A stretch of 64,000 nt of DNA, from positions 141,683 through 205,682 of the forward strand of contig NZ_KB899812.1 of assembly GCF_000378425.1 (NCBI RefSeq). The letters are read 5' to 3'. This DNA is from Cohnella laeviribosi DSM 21336 (GTDB lineage Bacteria; Bacillota; Bacilli; Paenibacillales; Paenibacillaceae). The position numbers were made by a program, and so were the translations under genes. Within the stretch, counting starts at the first letter, position 1, and the number at the start of each line of letters is the position of its first letter. Shown piece by piece: positions 1 to 8,414 of the stretch. The notes under the pieces were generated by a model that saw only the letters and a list, made by a program, of their open reading frames with translations, had not been told where the DNA came from and searched no databases.

Positions 1-557
1 GCCGCCCAGAGCGGCCAACGCCGCGAGCCGGCCGTCCAGCCGCCGAAGGTGCCGAGCCGGCAGACCGGGTCAGCCGGCTTAAACGGACCCGCCGGCGAAG
101 CCGGCTCCCCGCCCGCATACAGGTATAGCACCGAGCGGCGAAGGCTGTCGGGAATGCGGACGCGCGGGGAACCGATCATCACGACCGGGCAAGGATCGCC
201 CCCTTCCAGCGCTAGCAGCCGCTCCGCCGCATGAAGGGCGGCCAGCCCTCCCCCGCTGTGGCCGATCAGGATCGTTTTTTCGCCTTGGCGCCGCTCCCGG
301 GCAAGCAGGCTGCCCAGCGTCCGTCCGCCGCCGATGGAGCGGCCGCGGCGGCGGCGCATACCCGCCCTGATGTCGCGGCGGATCTCCCACAGCTGCCGCA
401 CCGCTCCCCGGGACCAGTCTCCGTACGGAAACAACAGCTCCGAATGGACCGTCCAGCCTTCTTCCTCCAGCCAAGCGTGCAGGACCGCGCGGAATCGCTC
501 CATAAAATGCGGAGCCGTCCGGAAGCCGGCCAGCAAGTACAAGCCTATCTTATTCAT
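1..557 (-). CDS. Alpha/beta hydrolase family protein, C-terminus outside the window
   Basis: The frame stays open to the window edge, so the carboxyl end is missing. A GHSGGG nucleophile elbow with Ser near residue 101 follows a beta-strand (KTILI), as in alpha/beta hydrolases. The stretch after it (VVMIGSPRVRIP) fits the next strand of that fold. Its ATG overlaps the last 8 bases of the upstream M48 protease gene, so the two are probably translated together. No substrate can be named. It has no signal peptide and should be cytoplasmic. Family call fairly sure, function open. Confidence 0.7.
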   Translation of the reverse strand, partial: MNKIGLYLLAGFRTAPHFMERFRAVLHAWLEEEGWTVHSELLFPYGDWSRGAVRQLWEIRRDIRAGMRRRRGRSIGGGRTLGSLLARERRQGEKTILIGHSGGGLAALHAAERLLALEGGDPCPVVMIGSPRVRIPDSLRRSVLYLYAGGEPASPAGPFKPADPVCRLGTFGGWTAGSRRWPLWA

Positions 558-1815
558 GCCGACGTTCGAAGCGCTCAGCTTCGACGATCCTTTCCATATC
601 GCTCGGATGGCTCGCCCGGAACCAGCGGACAAGCAGCGGCGGATTGACGTCGCTTAACGAGGCGACGGCCATTTTCTGATACATCGTGACCGCTCCTTCC
701 GAACTTCCGACCAATTCCATCCCGTACCGGTCGGCTGCGGCTTCCGCCTGCCTCGATACCAGGTTGCTGACGGGCAGCGAAACGAAGGACATCACGGACA
801 GCAACAGCAGCAGCAGCGGCAGCGCGGCGGGGTCCGCCGGTTTCCGGATGCCCAGCTCCTCTCCCCGGCGCCGGACGATGAACGTATACAAGCGGCCGCC
901 CAGCCAGAGCATGACCAGCGAAGAGCCGATCGCGCCAAGCGCGCTCCATTCCAGGTGATGCATGACATAATGGCCCATCTCGTGTCCGACGATCAGCAAA
1001 ATTTCCTGTTCGTCGAGCTTCTTCAACATCGTATCCCAAAGCACGATGCGAAGCGTGGAGCCGATGCCGTTGACGTAGGCGTTGATTGCGTTCGTTTTGG
1101 CCGACATGTCGACCTCGTACACCCGGTCCGCCGGGATGCCCGCTTTATCCGCAAGCGCCAAAATCTCGCTTTCCAGCCGCGCATCGGACAAACGGGAAAA
1201 ATGGTTGTACAGCGGATCGATGACCACCGGCTGCACATACATCATAAAGATCGTAAACGGAATGGAAACGAGCCAAAGCTTCAGCCACCAGCGTCCCCCG
1301 CGCGAGAGGAACCAGAAAGCGACGGCGGCGACCGCCAGCATGATTGCATAGCCTACCGCAAAGTCGACGAGCCTGTCCCGAAGCCAGCCCGCAACCGGCT
1401 GCGTCGAAATGCCGTAGGCTTTCGAAACGGCAAAGCTGAATACCCGCAGCGGCAAATAAAGCAGAAACGAAGCGGCATCCACCATAAGCACGAAGACGGG
1501 AAACCGGATATACGGCGGAAGTCCGCTTCTCTCAAGCTTGTCCTTCCAGTTGCGGGCCGCGCCGCCAGCGAGCAAAACCAAATAAATCAACCATTCCCAG
1601 GGGCCGCTCATAAAGAAAATCCAGTTTCGGAGCGCATTTAACGTTTCGCTGGCCTGCAGCTTGTCCGCGCTGAAAAACACGGACGGATCGGCCGCCGTTC
1701 CCCGGTACGCTTCCGGCACCCGGTTGGGCGACGTATACCAGACATAAACGGCCATCGCTGCGGCATACAGGGCGACCATAGCGGCGCATTTCCAGATGAC
1801 CGCTTTCGAACGCAT
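550..1815 (-). CDS. M48-family membrane zinc metallopeptidase (Ste24/HtpX-like)
   Basis: 421 residues. The zinc motif is HEMGH near residues 278-282, in the context IVGHEMGHYVMHH. Several hydrophobic segments lie before and after it, including an N-terminal one at about 8-26. NPxF-like and NAxxxG segments (TNAINAYVNGIG) just before the motif are typical of Ste24-type M48 enzymes, which cut membrane-associated or misfolded proteins. I chose the ATG after AAAGGAG; an upstream in-frame extension of 70 codons has no ribosome site. It is divergent from the CobW-type gene and overlaps the hydrolase gene downstream. Confidence 0.85.
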   Translation of the reverse strand: MRSKAVIWKCAAMVALYAAAMAVYVWYTSPNRVPEAYRGTAADPSVFFSADKLQASETLNALRNWIFFMSGPWEWLIYLVLLAGGAARNWKDKLERSGLPPYIRFPVFVLMVDAASFLLYLPLRVFSFAVSKAYGISTQPVAGWLRDRLVDFAVGYAIMLAVAAVAFWFLSRGGRWWLKLWLVSIPFTIFMMYVQPVVIDPLYNHFSRLSDARLESEILALADKAGIPADRVYEVDMSAKTNAINAYVNGIGSTLRIVLWDTMLKKLDEQEILLIVGHEMGHYVMHHLEWSALGAIGSSLVMLWLGGRLYTFIVRRRGEELGIRKPADPAALPLLLLLLSVMSFVSLPVSNLVSRQAEAAADRYGMELVGSSEGAVTMYQKMAVASLSDVNPPLLVRWFRASHPSDMERIVEAERFERRHE

Positions 1816-1894
1816 AACGTTTTCTCCTTTGTTGGCAGACCGATTCTGCGCAGGCGGAGCCAAGCCTTTCCGCCAATCCGGAATGGAATATATA

Positions 1895-1922
1895 TTGCCA
1901 TGAATAATAAGTATATTATATC
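1895..1922 (+). promoter_or_regulatory. Possible promoter of the CobW-type gene
   Basis: TTGCCA at 1895-1900 and TATATC at 1917-1922 are 16 bases apart. An AT-only inverted repeat (ATAATA-4-TATTAT, 1904-1919) overlaps the spacer and could be an operator. CobW-type GTPases are often under Zur, but this repeat is not a convincing Zur box. Confidence 0.3.
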
Positions 1923-1950
1923 CAAAATTCAGACGGAGAGGAAAACGCGC

Positions 1951-2955
1951 ATGCCGATTCCTGCATTTATTCTGAGCGGCTTTTTGGGAAGCGGCAAAAC
2001 GACGCTGCTCATCCGGCTGCTTCAAGAGGTCAAGGCCAGGGGCGCAAGGCCCGGCATTTTAATGAACGAGCTGGGAAAACAGGACGTGGACGGCTTGGCG
2101 GTCAGCGGGCATACCGACGGGGCGATCGAGAAGCTGCTGGACGGCTGCGTCTGCTGCGACAAAAAAAGCGAGCTCGCGGAAGCGGTCCGGGCGCTGCTGC
2201 GCACCGGCCCCGACGTTCTGTTCGTCGAATTGACGGGCGTGGCCGATCCGCAGGAAATCGCGGACGTATTCGCGCATCCGGATTTGGCCGAACGGATCGA
2301 CATCAAGCGGATCATTACCGTTTTGGACGCGGAATACACGCTCGATTACAACAATTTGTTTTTGTCCGATCGCCGGCTGATTCGAACGCTGCGCCGCCAG
2401 ATCGAAGGCGCGGACCTTCTGGTCGTCAACAAGACGGATCTGGTCTCGCCCCGCAAATTAGCCAAAATCGAGCCCTTCGTGCGCAGGCATAACGGCCATG
2501 CGGAGCTTGTCCATGCCGTCCGCTGCGAAATCGGACTCGCCCCGCTGCTTGACGGCATCGCTCCCGCCGGCCTAAAGCCTTCCCGGGCCCATTTTCCCGT
2601 GCTGCACGGTCACTCCGGGCATTCGCCGGCAGCGGCGCATGACCATCGGCCTGCCGAATCCGGCTCGTATTCGCAGCTTCGCGCCGTAACGCTCACGTTG
2701 CCCGAAGAGCGCCGGTTGGCCCGGGAGCGGCTGGAAGAATTTCTGCAGCGCTGGGGCGGGCAGATCGTTCGCGCCAAAGGCTACGTCCGCCTCGAAGGCC
2801 ACGCTTCCGTGCAATTTTTGCAATATGCCGGAAAGCGGATCGCCTGGGAGCCTGCTTCCTACCCCGGAACGCCGTATCTTGTCCTGATCGGTATAGATCT
2901 GAACGAGCGGCGGCTTGCGGCCGAATGGGCCGAACTGTGCCGGGCGGTATCCTGA
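1951..2955 (+). CDS. CobW/YciC-type GTPase, metal chaperone family
   Basis: 334 residues. The P-loop GFLGSGKT is at residues 10-17, the metal-binding GCVCC motif at 65-69, a Walker-B-like ELTGVADP follows, and NKTD gives guanine specificity. A histidine-rich stretch (HGHSGH, AAAHDH) lies between the GTPase domain and the C-terminal CobW domain. Such G3E GTPases deliver zinc or cobalt to target enzymes using GTP. I took the ATG preceded by GGAGAGG; an earlier in-frame ATG at 1900 lacks a site. The neighbours give no target enzyme. Confidence 0.85.
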   Translation: MPIPAFILSGFLGSGKTTLLIRLLQEVKARGARPGILMNELGKQDVDGLAVSGHTDGAIEKLLDGCVCCDKKSELAEAVRALLRTGPDVLFVELTGVADPQEIADVFAHPDLAERIDIKRIITVLDAEYTLDYNNLFLSDRRLIRTLRRQIEGADLLVVNKTDLVSPRKLAKIEPFVRRHNGHAELVHAVRCEIGLAPLLDGIAPAGLKPSRAHFPVLHGHSGHSPAAAHDHRPAESGSYSQLRAVTLTLPEERRLARERLEEFLQRWGGQIVRAKGYVRLEGHASVQFLQYAGKRIAWEPASYPGTPYLVLIGIDLNERRLAAEWAELCRAVS

Positions 2956-2956
2956 G

Positions 2957-3043
2957 TCACCGGACGCGCAAATCTTTCGTAAACCATAAACGGTAACAAA
3001 ACTGGCTGAGCAGCATGCTCATCACGACCCCGAGCGCAGCCGC
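2957..3043 (-). pseudogene. C-terminal remnant of a membrane protein (GtrA-like tail?)
   Basis: One frame reads as a plausible membrane-protein end: a hydrophobic stretch (ALGVVMSMLLSQF), then YRLWFTKD and a stop. The coding look disappears upstream at about 3043. A YRxW segment after a helix recalls GtrA-type proteins, but the match is weak. Probably the tail of a deleted gene. Confidence 0.25.
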
Positions 3044-3166
3044 CGCACCGCCTGGCCGAATTGGTGGCGCAGGGCCCCCAAATACGGGCAGCCCAGGGCG
3101 GAGCAGTACGATTTGATCGAATACGGGCTCAAGGATCACGTTCGGTTCGAAGCGAATCTGAAGTAA
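3007..3166 (+). pseudogene. C-terminal remnant of an unknown gene
   Basis: The frame ending at TAA 3164-3166 reads AEQYDLIEYGLKDHVRFEAN near its end, which looks like a genuine protein terminus. Upstream coding sense shifts frame at the CCCCC run at about 3070 and is lost before 3007. A strong hairpin terminator follows 14 bases later, as expected after a real gene. It overlaps the opposite-strand remnant, so a deletion probably joined two gene tails. No family recognised. Confidence 0.3.
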
Positions 3167-3180
3167 CGCCCGAAACGAAA

Positions 3181-3224
3181 AGAACCTCCGATTCCCGCTC
3201 GCCGGGCCGGAGGTTCTCTTGTTT
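3181..3224. terminator. Bidirectional rho-independent terminator
   Basis: A perfect 10-bp stem (3181-3190 with 3208-3217) is followed by CTTGTTTT on the plus strand and TTTTCGTTT on the minus strand. Confidence 0.7.
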
Positions 3225-3305
3225 TGGTCACCGCTTATTGGATCGGTCATCCACATATAATAAACCCTGTAAATTCCTGCACGAAAAAGAGGTGCGTCAC
3301 CGGCC

Positions 3306-3503
3306 ATGACCTTGATCAAACATTTCGCGCTTGTCGTCCTTAACCTTGCGGGCGAGCTGTGGACCGGCTTGTTCAACCGAAGTCCCGATTTTTACGACAA
3401 ACATTCCGTTACCAAAAGCAAAGCCGGATATGCCGTCTTCGTCACGCTCGCCGCTCTGGCCGCCGCCGGCATCGCCTTCTGGTTATCCGGGAAGATTTAT
3501 TGA
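3306..3503 (+). CDS. Small membrane protein of unknown function
   Basis: 65 residues with one strong transmembrane helix near the C-terminus (about residues 44-60) and an amphipathic N-terminal part. An AGAGGTG sits 11 bases before the ATG. The codon choice matches the neighbours. It lies between the terminator and the convergent thiD. I do not recognise a family. Confidence 0.5.
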   Translation: MTLIKHFALVVLNLAGELWTGLFNRSPDFYDKHSVTKSKAGYAVFVTLAALAAAGIAFWLSGKIY

Positions 3504-3586
3504 TCGGCTTGCGATCCGGCCGCCGGGGCGGACGCCGAAGGGCGCCCGTTTTGGCGGCGGCGATTCAGACAAGGACAAGCAAGCGT

Positions 3587-4423
3587 TTAATGGTTCCGAG
3601 CCGCCGAGGACGCGCGGAGCCGGTACGCCCAATGGTTGGTCGGACCGTGGCCGCTGCCGATCCGGATGCCGTCTTCGATGGCCGCCTGGATAAACGCTTT
3701 GGCTTGCCGCGCGGCCGCTTCGACCTCAAGCCCGGAGGCGAGCCCGGCCGCCAGCGCGGCCGAAAACGTGCAGCCGGTGCCGTGCGTATTCGGCGTCGGG
3801 ATTCGCGGGCCGGCCATTTCGATGAAATCCCGCCCGTCGAACAGGAGGTCGACCGCCTCCTCTCCCGGGTCGTGCCCGCCTTTGACGATCACGTACCGGG
3901 CGCCGAATCCGGCCAACCGCCTCGCCGCCTCCCGCTTGTCCGCTTGGCCGGAAATCTTCATGCCGGCCAGCTTTTCCGCTTCCGGAATATTGGGCGTGAC
4001 GACCGCCGCCAGCGGCAGCAGCCGTTCCGTCAGCGCCCGGACGGCTTCCTCCCGCAGCAGCTCGGCGCCGCCTTTGGCGATCATGACCGGGTCGACGACG
4101 ACGTTCGTCCAGCCGAACGACCGGATCGCCTCCGCCACGGCGGCGATGATCTCGCTGCTGAACAGCATGCCGGTCTTGAGCGCGTCGACGCCGATATCGC
4201 TCCCGACCGAACGGATTTGCTGGACGACCGCCTCCGCGCTGAGCGGATACACCGCCTGCACCCCGGTCGTATTTTGCGCCGTAATCGCCGTCAAGGCCGA
4301 CATGCCGTAAACGCCCAGCTCCTGAAACGTCTTCAGGTCGGCCTGAATGCCGGCTCCTCCGCCGCTGTCCGATCCCGCGATCGTCAAGGCGCGGGCCGGA
4401 CGCCGCATCTGTTCGTTCGCCAC
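3587..4423 (-). CDS. thiD: Hydroxymethylpyrimidine / phosphomethylpyrimidine kinase ThiD
   Basis: 278 residues, the usual size. It phosphorylates HMP and HMP-P to HMP-PP for thiamine synthesis. The N-terminal TIAGSDSGGGAGIQAD, the central VVDPVM and the C-terminal NTHGTGCTFSAALA (anion hole and catalytic region) are all ThiD hallmarks. I chose the GTG 12 bases after GAGGAG; a longer upstream frame would run into thiO. It is last in the TPP-riboswitch operon, 16 bases after thiO. Confidence 0.95.
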   Translation of the reverse strand: MANEQMRRPARALTIAGSDSGGGAGIQADLKTFQELGVYGMSALTAITAQNTTGVQAVYPLSAEAVVQQIRSVGSDIGVDALKTGMLFSSEIIAAVAEAIRSFGWTNVVVDPVMIAKGGAELLREEAVRALTERLLPLAAVVTPNIPEAEKLAGMKISGQADKREAARRLAGFGARYVIVKGGHDPGEEAVDLLFDGRDFIEMAGPRIPTPNTHGTGCTFSAALAAGLASGLEVEAAARQAKAFIQAAIEDGIRIGSGHGPTNHWAYRLRASSAARNH

Positions 4424-4439
4424 GATAACGATCCACTCC

Positions 4440-5588
4440 TCAAGAAAAATGTACGGAGGCCCGGCGTCCGAACCGGTCCGGCGAAAACGCCTCGTAAAGC
4501 GGCTCCAGCCGCTTGCCCTCCGCGCAATCGGCCGCAAGCTTGGCCGTAACCGGACTGAGCAGGATGCCGTTCCGGTAATGTCCGGCCGCGAAGATCACGC
4601 GCTCGTCGCCCTCCAGCGGCCCGATCAGCGGAAACCCGTCCTGCGTCGAAGGCCGCAAGCCGGCCCAGCGGTGGAACGGCTCCCGCGACTCGAGAAAAGG
4701 GAACAGCCGCTTGTTCCACTTCCGAAGGCGCTCGATGCCTTTTTCCGTAACGGTGCTGTCGAAGCCGGCCACATCCTCGGACGCGCCGCAAACAAGCGTG
4801 TTGTTCTCCTTTGCGACCACGTAGCCCTGGCTGCAGAACACCATGTGCTCCACCAGCCTTGCCCCGGTCGGCGCGCGATCGGCCTCGTAGGCGCAAATTT
4901 GCCCGCGGATCGGATACACGGGAATCCGGATGCCGAACGTTTCGGACAGCTCTCCGGCCCATGCCCCGGAGCAGACAAGGAGACGGTCTCCTTCGAACCG
5001 CCGGCCGTCCGCCGCGCGAAGCGAAATCCCGTTCCCCCGCTCCGCCACCGTCACCTTGCCCAGCCGTTCGGCAATGTCCACGCCGGCGTTCCGGCAGGCC
5101 TGCTCCAGCGCGCGCACGTAGTCCGGCGCGTACAAATGGCTTTCCTCCGGCGTATGCAGCGCCGCCAGCGCGTTCCGCGACAGCAGCGGTTCGAGCTTGA
5201 ACAGCTCGTCGCCCTCCACGATTCTTCCGGTCGACCCGTACTTCCGCTGCCACAGCAGCCTGCCTTGCAGCGCCAGCATATCCGCCTCGTGATACGCGAC
5301 ATAAAGGCTGCCCGAATTCGTATATTCGAAATCCAGGCCGGAGAGCCTTTTCACTTCCGCCTGCCACTCGGGATACAAGCGCAAGCTCCGCAAACAAAGC
5401 TGGAAAAAAGCGTCCGGTCCGTCCGTATTCTCGCTAAATGGAGCCAGCATGCCGGCAGCGGCGCCGGAAGCCTGGCCGCCGCAGCGGTTCGCCTCCAGCA
5501 CCGTCACCCGGCGTCCGCGTCGCGCGAGCTCAAGCGCGCACGACAACCCGATGACGCCGCCGCCCATGATCAGAATGCGCTCGCTCAT
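4440..5588 (-). CDS. thiO: Glycine oxidase ThiO
   Basis: 382 residues. The FAD-binding N-terminus (MGGGVIGLSCALELARRG) and the C-terminal GHYRNGILLSP are typical of ThiO. It oxidises glycine to the imine (dehydroglycine) that ThiG uses to build the thiazole ring. A second conserved block (SGAWAGEL) is present. It sits between thiG and thiD in the same operon; an organism using ThiO for this step needs no anaerobic ThiH. Confidence 0.93.
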   Translation of the reverse strand: MSERILIMGGGVIGLSCALELARRGRRVTVLEANRCGGQASGAAAGMLAPFSENTDGPDAFFQLCLRSLRLYPEWQAEVKRLSGLDFEYTNSGSLYVAYHEADMLALQGRLLWQRKYGSTGRIVEGDELFKLEPLLSRNALAALHTPEESHLYAPDYVRALEQACRNAGVDIAERLGKVTVAERGNGISLRAADGRRFEGDRLLVCSGAWAGELSETFGIRIPVYPIRGQICAYEADRAPTGARLVEHMVFCSQGYVVAKENNTLVCGASEDVAGFDSTVTEKGIERLRKWNKRLFPFLESREPFHRWAGLRPSTQDGFPLIGPLEGDERVIFAAGHYRNGILLSPVTAKLAADCAEGKRLEPLYEAFSPDRFGRRASVHFS

Positions 5589-5616
5589 CCCGTTTTCACT
5601 CCCCGTCCTTCTGTCG

Positions 5617-6396
5617 TTAGGTCAGCTTAAATTCGTCCAGTCCGCTGCTGGCGGTAGCGTACCGCTTCTTCTCGATCCTTCCGGACAAGTAGGAGAGCCG
5701 CCCCGCTTCGATGGCAAGCTTCATCGCTTTGGCCATGCCGACCGGGTCCTTCGCTTTGGCGACCGGCGTATTCATGAGCACGCCCGCCACCCCCAGCTCC
5801 ATCGCCTTGGCGACATCGCTGGCGGAGCCGAGGCCGGCGTCGACGATAATCGGCACCGTCGCTTCCTCCACGATCAGGCTCAGATTGTACGGATTGAGAA
5901 TGCCGAGACCCGTGCCGATCGGCGCGGCTCCCGGCATGACCGCCGCCGCGCCCGCTTCTTCGAGCCGCTTGCAGATCACCGGATCGTCCGACGTGTACGG
6001 AAGCACGGTAAACCCTTCCTTGACGAGAATCTCCGTCGCCTTGAGCGTCTCGACCGGGTCCGGCAGCAGCGTGCGCTCGTTCACGCTGATTTCCACCTTG
6101 ATCCAGTCGCTGAGCCCGGAAGCGCGCGCCAGCCTGGCGATGCGGACCGCTTCCTCGGCGGTTCTCGCCCCCGACGTGTTCGGCAGGTAAATAAAGTCCC
6201 CGTCCTGCACATGCTGCAAAATCGAATCGTCCTCGGGCGATTCCAGGTTGATGCGCCGGATGGCGAAGGTCAGCACCTCCGCTCCCGACGCCTTGATCGC
6301 TTCCTTCTGAACAAGCGGGTTGGGAAACAGTCCGGTCCCGAGAAAAAAGCGGGACGACAGCGTGCGGCCGCCAATGCGCAGAACATCCGATATCAT
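5617..6396 (-). CDS. thiG: Thiazole synthase ThiG
   Basis: 259 residues. The (beta/alpha)8 enzyme joins DXP, dehydroglycine and the ThiS thiocarboxylate to make thiazole phosphate. Seen: FFLGTG near the start, PNTSGA, VKVEIS-like segment (WIKVEIS), [17 protein letters not shown] (phosphate loop), [12 protein letters not shown] and GVLMNTP. Two ATGs are possible: one at 6405 overlaps the thiS stop but abuts the GGAGG, so I chose 6396. Confidence 0.95.
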   Translation of the reverse strand: MISDVLRIGGRTLSSRFFLGTGLFPNPLVQKEAIKASGAEVLTFAIRRINLESPEDDSILQHVQDGDFIYLPNTSGARTAEEAVRIARLARASGLSDWIKVEISVNERTLLPDPVETLKATEILVKEGFTVLPYTSDDPVICKRLEEAGAAAVMPGAAPIGTGLGILNPYNLSLIVEEATVPIIVDAGLGSASDVAKAMELGVAGVLMNTPVAKAKDPVGMAKAMKLAIEAGRLSYLSGRIEKKRYATASSGLDEFKLT

Positions 6397-6401
6397 CCGC
6401 G

Positions 6402-6599
6402 TCATCCCCCTCCCACGAAATGCACGATCTCGATCTTCATGCCCGGGCGCACCACCGTATCGGCCCATTGCGGCGCCGTCAGCACCTCGCCGTCCGCTTC
6501 CACGACAACCGGCCGGCCCGCCAGGCCGTAATGGTCGATAACGTCCTGAATCGTCCGCGCTTCCAGGCTCGCCGTCCGGCCGTTAATCACCAGTTCCAT
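6402..6599 (-). CDS. thiS: Sulfur carrier protein ThiS
   Basis: 65 residues with the ubiquitin-like fold and the required C-terminal VGGG. The terminal Gly is adenylated by ThiF and then converted to a thiocarboxylate that supplies sulfur to ThiG. Its ATG lies inside the end of thiE (17-base overlap) and its stop touches thiG, so translation is coupled. Confidence 0.95.
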   Translation of the reverse strand: MELVINGRTASLEARTIQDVIDHYGLAGRPVVVEADGEVLTAPQWADTVVRPGMKIEIVHFVGGG

Positions 6600-7227
6600 A
6601 CGCCTTCCTCCCCTGTTCCAGCTTGCGGAGGAACGCCTGGCACGTCCCTCTGACGTCCCGGCTTCCCACAATCTCGCTGACGGCGCAAATCCGCGTCGCT
6701 CCCGCCCGGATGACTTCGTCCACATTGTGCAGCTTAATGCCGCCGATCGCGACGAACGGGATGCGGATGCGCTGCGCCACCTCGCGCACATACGACACCG
6801 TAACCGGGGCGACCACATCCTCTTTCGTCTTCGTCGGAAACACGGGGCCGACGCCGATATAATCCGCGCCCTGCCGCTCCGCCAGCAGCGCTTCTTCGAT
6901 CGCGTGCGTGGAGATGCCGATAATTTTGTCGCCGACGATTTTTCTCGCTTCCGGCAGCGGCATATCGCCTTGGCCGAGATGAACCCCGTCGGCGTCCGCC
7001 TCGAGCGCGATATCGATATGGTCGTTGACAATGAAGGTGACGCCGTGCCGCCGCGTCAGCTCGCGCAGCGCTTTCGCCTTGCGCAGCAGCTCGTCCTTGC
7101 CGCTCTTCTTGTCGCGCAGCTGAATGATGTCGACGCCGCCCAAGATCGCCTCTTCCATCACTTCGATCAAATCCCGGCCCGGATGAAACTGCTCGCCGGT
7201 AATGGCGTACAAACGAAAATCCTTCAT
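6583..7227 (-). CDS. thiE: Thiamine-phosphate synthase ThiE
   Basis: 214 residues. It couples HMP-PP and thiazole phosphate to thiamine phosphate. Family blocks seen: LYAITG at the start, IIQLRDK, FIVNDHIDIALEADADGVHLGQ, IGISTHAIEEA, YIGVGPVFPTKTK and FVAIGGI. A GGGGAGGAGG site precedes the ATG. It lies between thiF and thiS. Confidence 0.96.
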   Translation of the reverse strand: MKDFRLYAITGEQFHPGRDLIEVMEEAILGGVDIIQLRDKKSGKDELLRKAKALRELTRRHGVTFIVNDHIDIALEADADGVHLGQGDMPLPEARKIVGDKIIGISTHAIEEALLAERQGADYIGVGPVFPTKTKEDVVAPVTVSYVREVAQRIRIPFVAIGGIKLHNVDEVIRAGATRICAVSEIVGSRDVRGTCQAFLRKLEQGRKAYGTGD

Positions 7228-7303
7228 CTGTCCTGGCCTCCTCCCCTGGAATTCAAGCTCTCCCGCTCCCTCCTGCCCGCTTCGGGGGCTGACGGCGCGC
7301 CGT

Positions 7304-8317
7304 TTACAGTCCGATGTAACGGGCGTAAAGCGTTCTTGCGCGGGCGAAATCGTCCGTGCCCTGCACCAGCACGCGGCCGTCGGGGAACAGCACAAGCCGC
7401 TCCCCCTCCGGCAATTCCGCTCTGAGCAGATACGGATTGGCCTTGATCTTCACTGCCGCAGGCTCGAGCCTTTGCCGCCACCGTTCGAGATCAAGCGGCC
7501 CTTTGCCCGCGATTTGCACCGATCCCCGCCCGCACAGGGAAATCATCTCATCCTGCTCTTTCGGATTGAGAGCGGGATATTCCTTGCGCCCGCAGCACGG
7601 ACAGTCGGGGACCGGTTGGCCCAGCTTCATCTCGAAATAATGATTGTCCCACAGGTCGAACGTAACGAGGCTGCGCCGCCGCTTCTCATGCGCGCCGACC
7701 AGATACTTCAGCGCTTCCGCCGCCTGATAGGAGGCGACGATATCGACGACCGGCGCGATGACGCCGACCGTATCGCACGTCTCGCCGCCCGAATCGGCCG
7801 CCGGGATCAGGCACCGCAGACACGGCGTCGAGCCCGGCACGAACATCGCGCTCATCCCCCGGGCGCTGACCGCGCCGCCGTACGCAAACGGGATGCCCAG
7901 CTTGAAGCAGACGTCGTTCAGCAGGTAGCGCGTCTGAAAGTTGTCCGTCCCGTCCAGCACGAGATCGATGCCCTCCAGCAGCTCCTCGGCGTTATGCGCC
8001 GTCACGTCGGCCACGACCGCTTCCAGCCGAACGTCCGAGTTGATCCGGCGGAGCTTCTTCTCGGCCGCGACCGCTTTCGGATAGCCGCTTGCGACGTCGT
8101 CTTCGTCGTAGAGCATTTGCCGCTGCAAATTGCTCATCTCCACGTAATCGCGGTCGACAAACCGCACCAGTCCCACGCCCGCTCTCACCATATGGCTTGC
8201 GAGCACGGTGCCCAGCGCCCCCATCCCGACGATGCAGACCGCGCTTTGCGACAGCTTCCGCTGCCCCGCTTCGCCGATCGGCGCAAACCGCATTTGCCTC
8301 GAGTAGCGTTCCTCCAT
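7304..8317 (-). CDS. thiF: ThiS adenylyltransferase ThiF (MoeB-like E1)
   Basis: 337 residues, longer than the roughly 250 of a minimal ThiF. It has the nucleotide loop GMGALGTVLASH, an RQ-rich segment (SNLQRQMLYDEDD), DGTDNFQTRYLLND and two zinc cysteine pairs (CLRC and CPCC). It adenylates the ThiS C-terminus. The last 80 or so residues (after PALNPKEQDEM) form an additional small domain, resembling a ThiS/MoaD-type partner-binding tail. It sits between thiY and thiE, after a repeat-rich spacer. Confidence 0.9.
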   Translation of the reverse strand: MEERYSRQMRFAPIGEAGQRKLSQSAVCIVGMGALGTVLASHMVRAGVGLVRFVDRDYVEMSNLQRQMLYDEDDVASGYPKAVAAEKKLRRINSDVRLEAVVADVTAHNAEELLEGIDLVLDGTDNFQTRYLLNDVCFKLGIPFAYGGAVSARGMSAMFVPGSTPCLRCLIPAADSGGETCDTVGVIAPVVDIVASYQAAEALKYLVGAHEKRRRSLVTFDLWDNHYFEMKLGQPVPDCPCCGRKEYPALNPKEQDEMISLCGRGSVQIAGKGPLDLERWRQRLEPAAVKIKANPYLLRAELPEGERLVLFPDGRVLVQGTDDFARARTLYARYIGL

Positions 8318-8414
8318 GCGCCGCCCCCCTTTTTGCCGTGAGATATGCCGTTAAATTTGCCGTTATTACCGTATTCCCGTTATTGCCGATTTTTCCGTTA
8401 GGCCATTCTTGCCG
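8318..8414 (-). repeat. Degenerate short repeats between thiY and thiF
   Basis: The spacer holds at least eight copies of an ACGG core (minus strand) every 8-16 bases, most as TAACGG(C/G)A. Translation stops in all frames. It is the only real gap in an otherwise overlapping operon. Possibly replication slippage or an RNA processing site. Confidence 0.4.

Noticed and set aside
1904..1919. Zur operator for the CobW-type gene
   Set aside because: The inverted repeat is short and AT-only; it does not fit the Zur consensus well enough to claim.
2957..3376. 139-codon minus-strand frame
   Set aside because: Only the last 30 or so codons look like protein; the rest crosses a terminator hairpin and the small membrane-protein gene.
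3359..5630. Long plus-strand frames opposite thiD and thiO
   Set aside because: Arg/Pro/Ala-rich antisense shadows; the minus strand carries clear ThiD and ThiO motifs.
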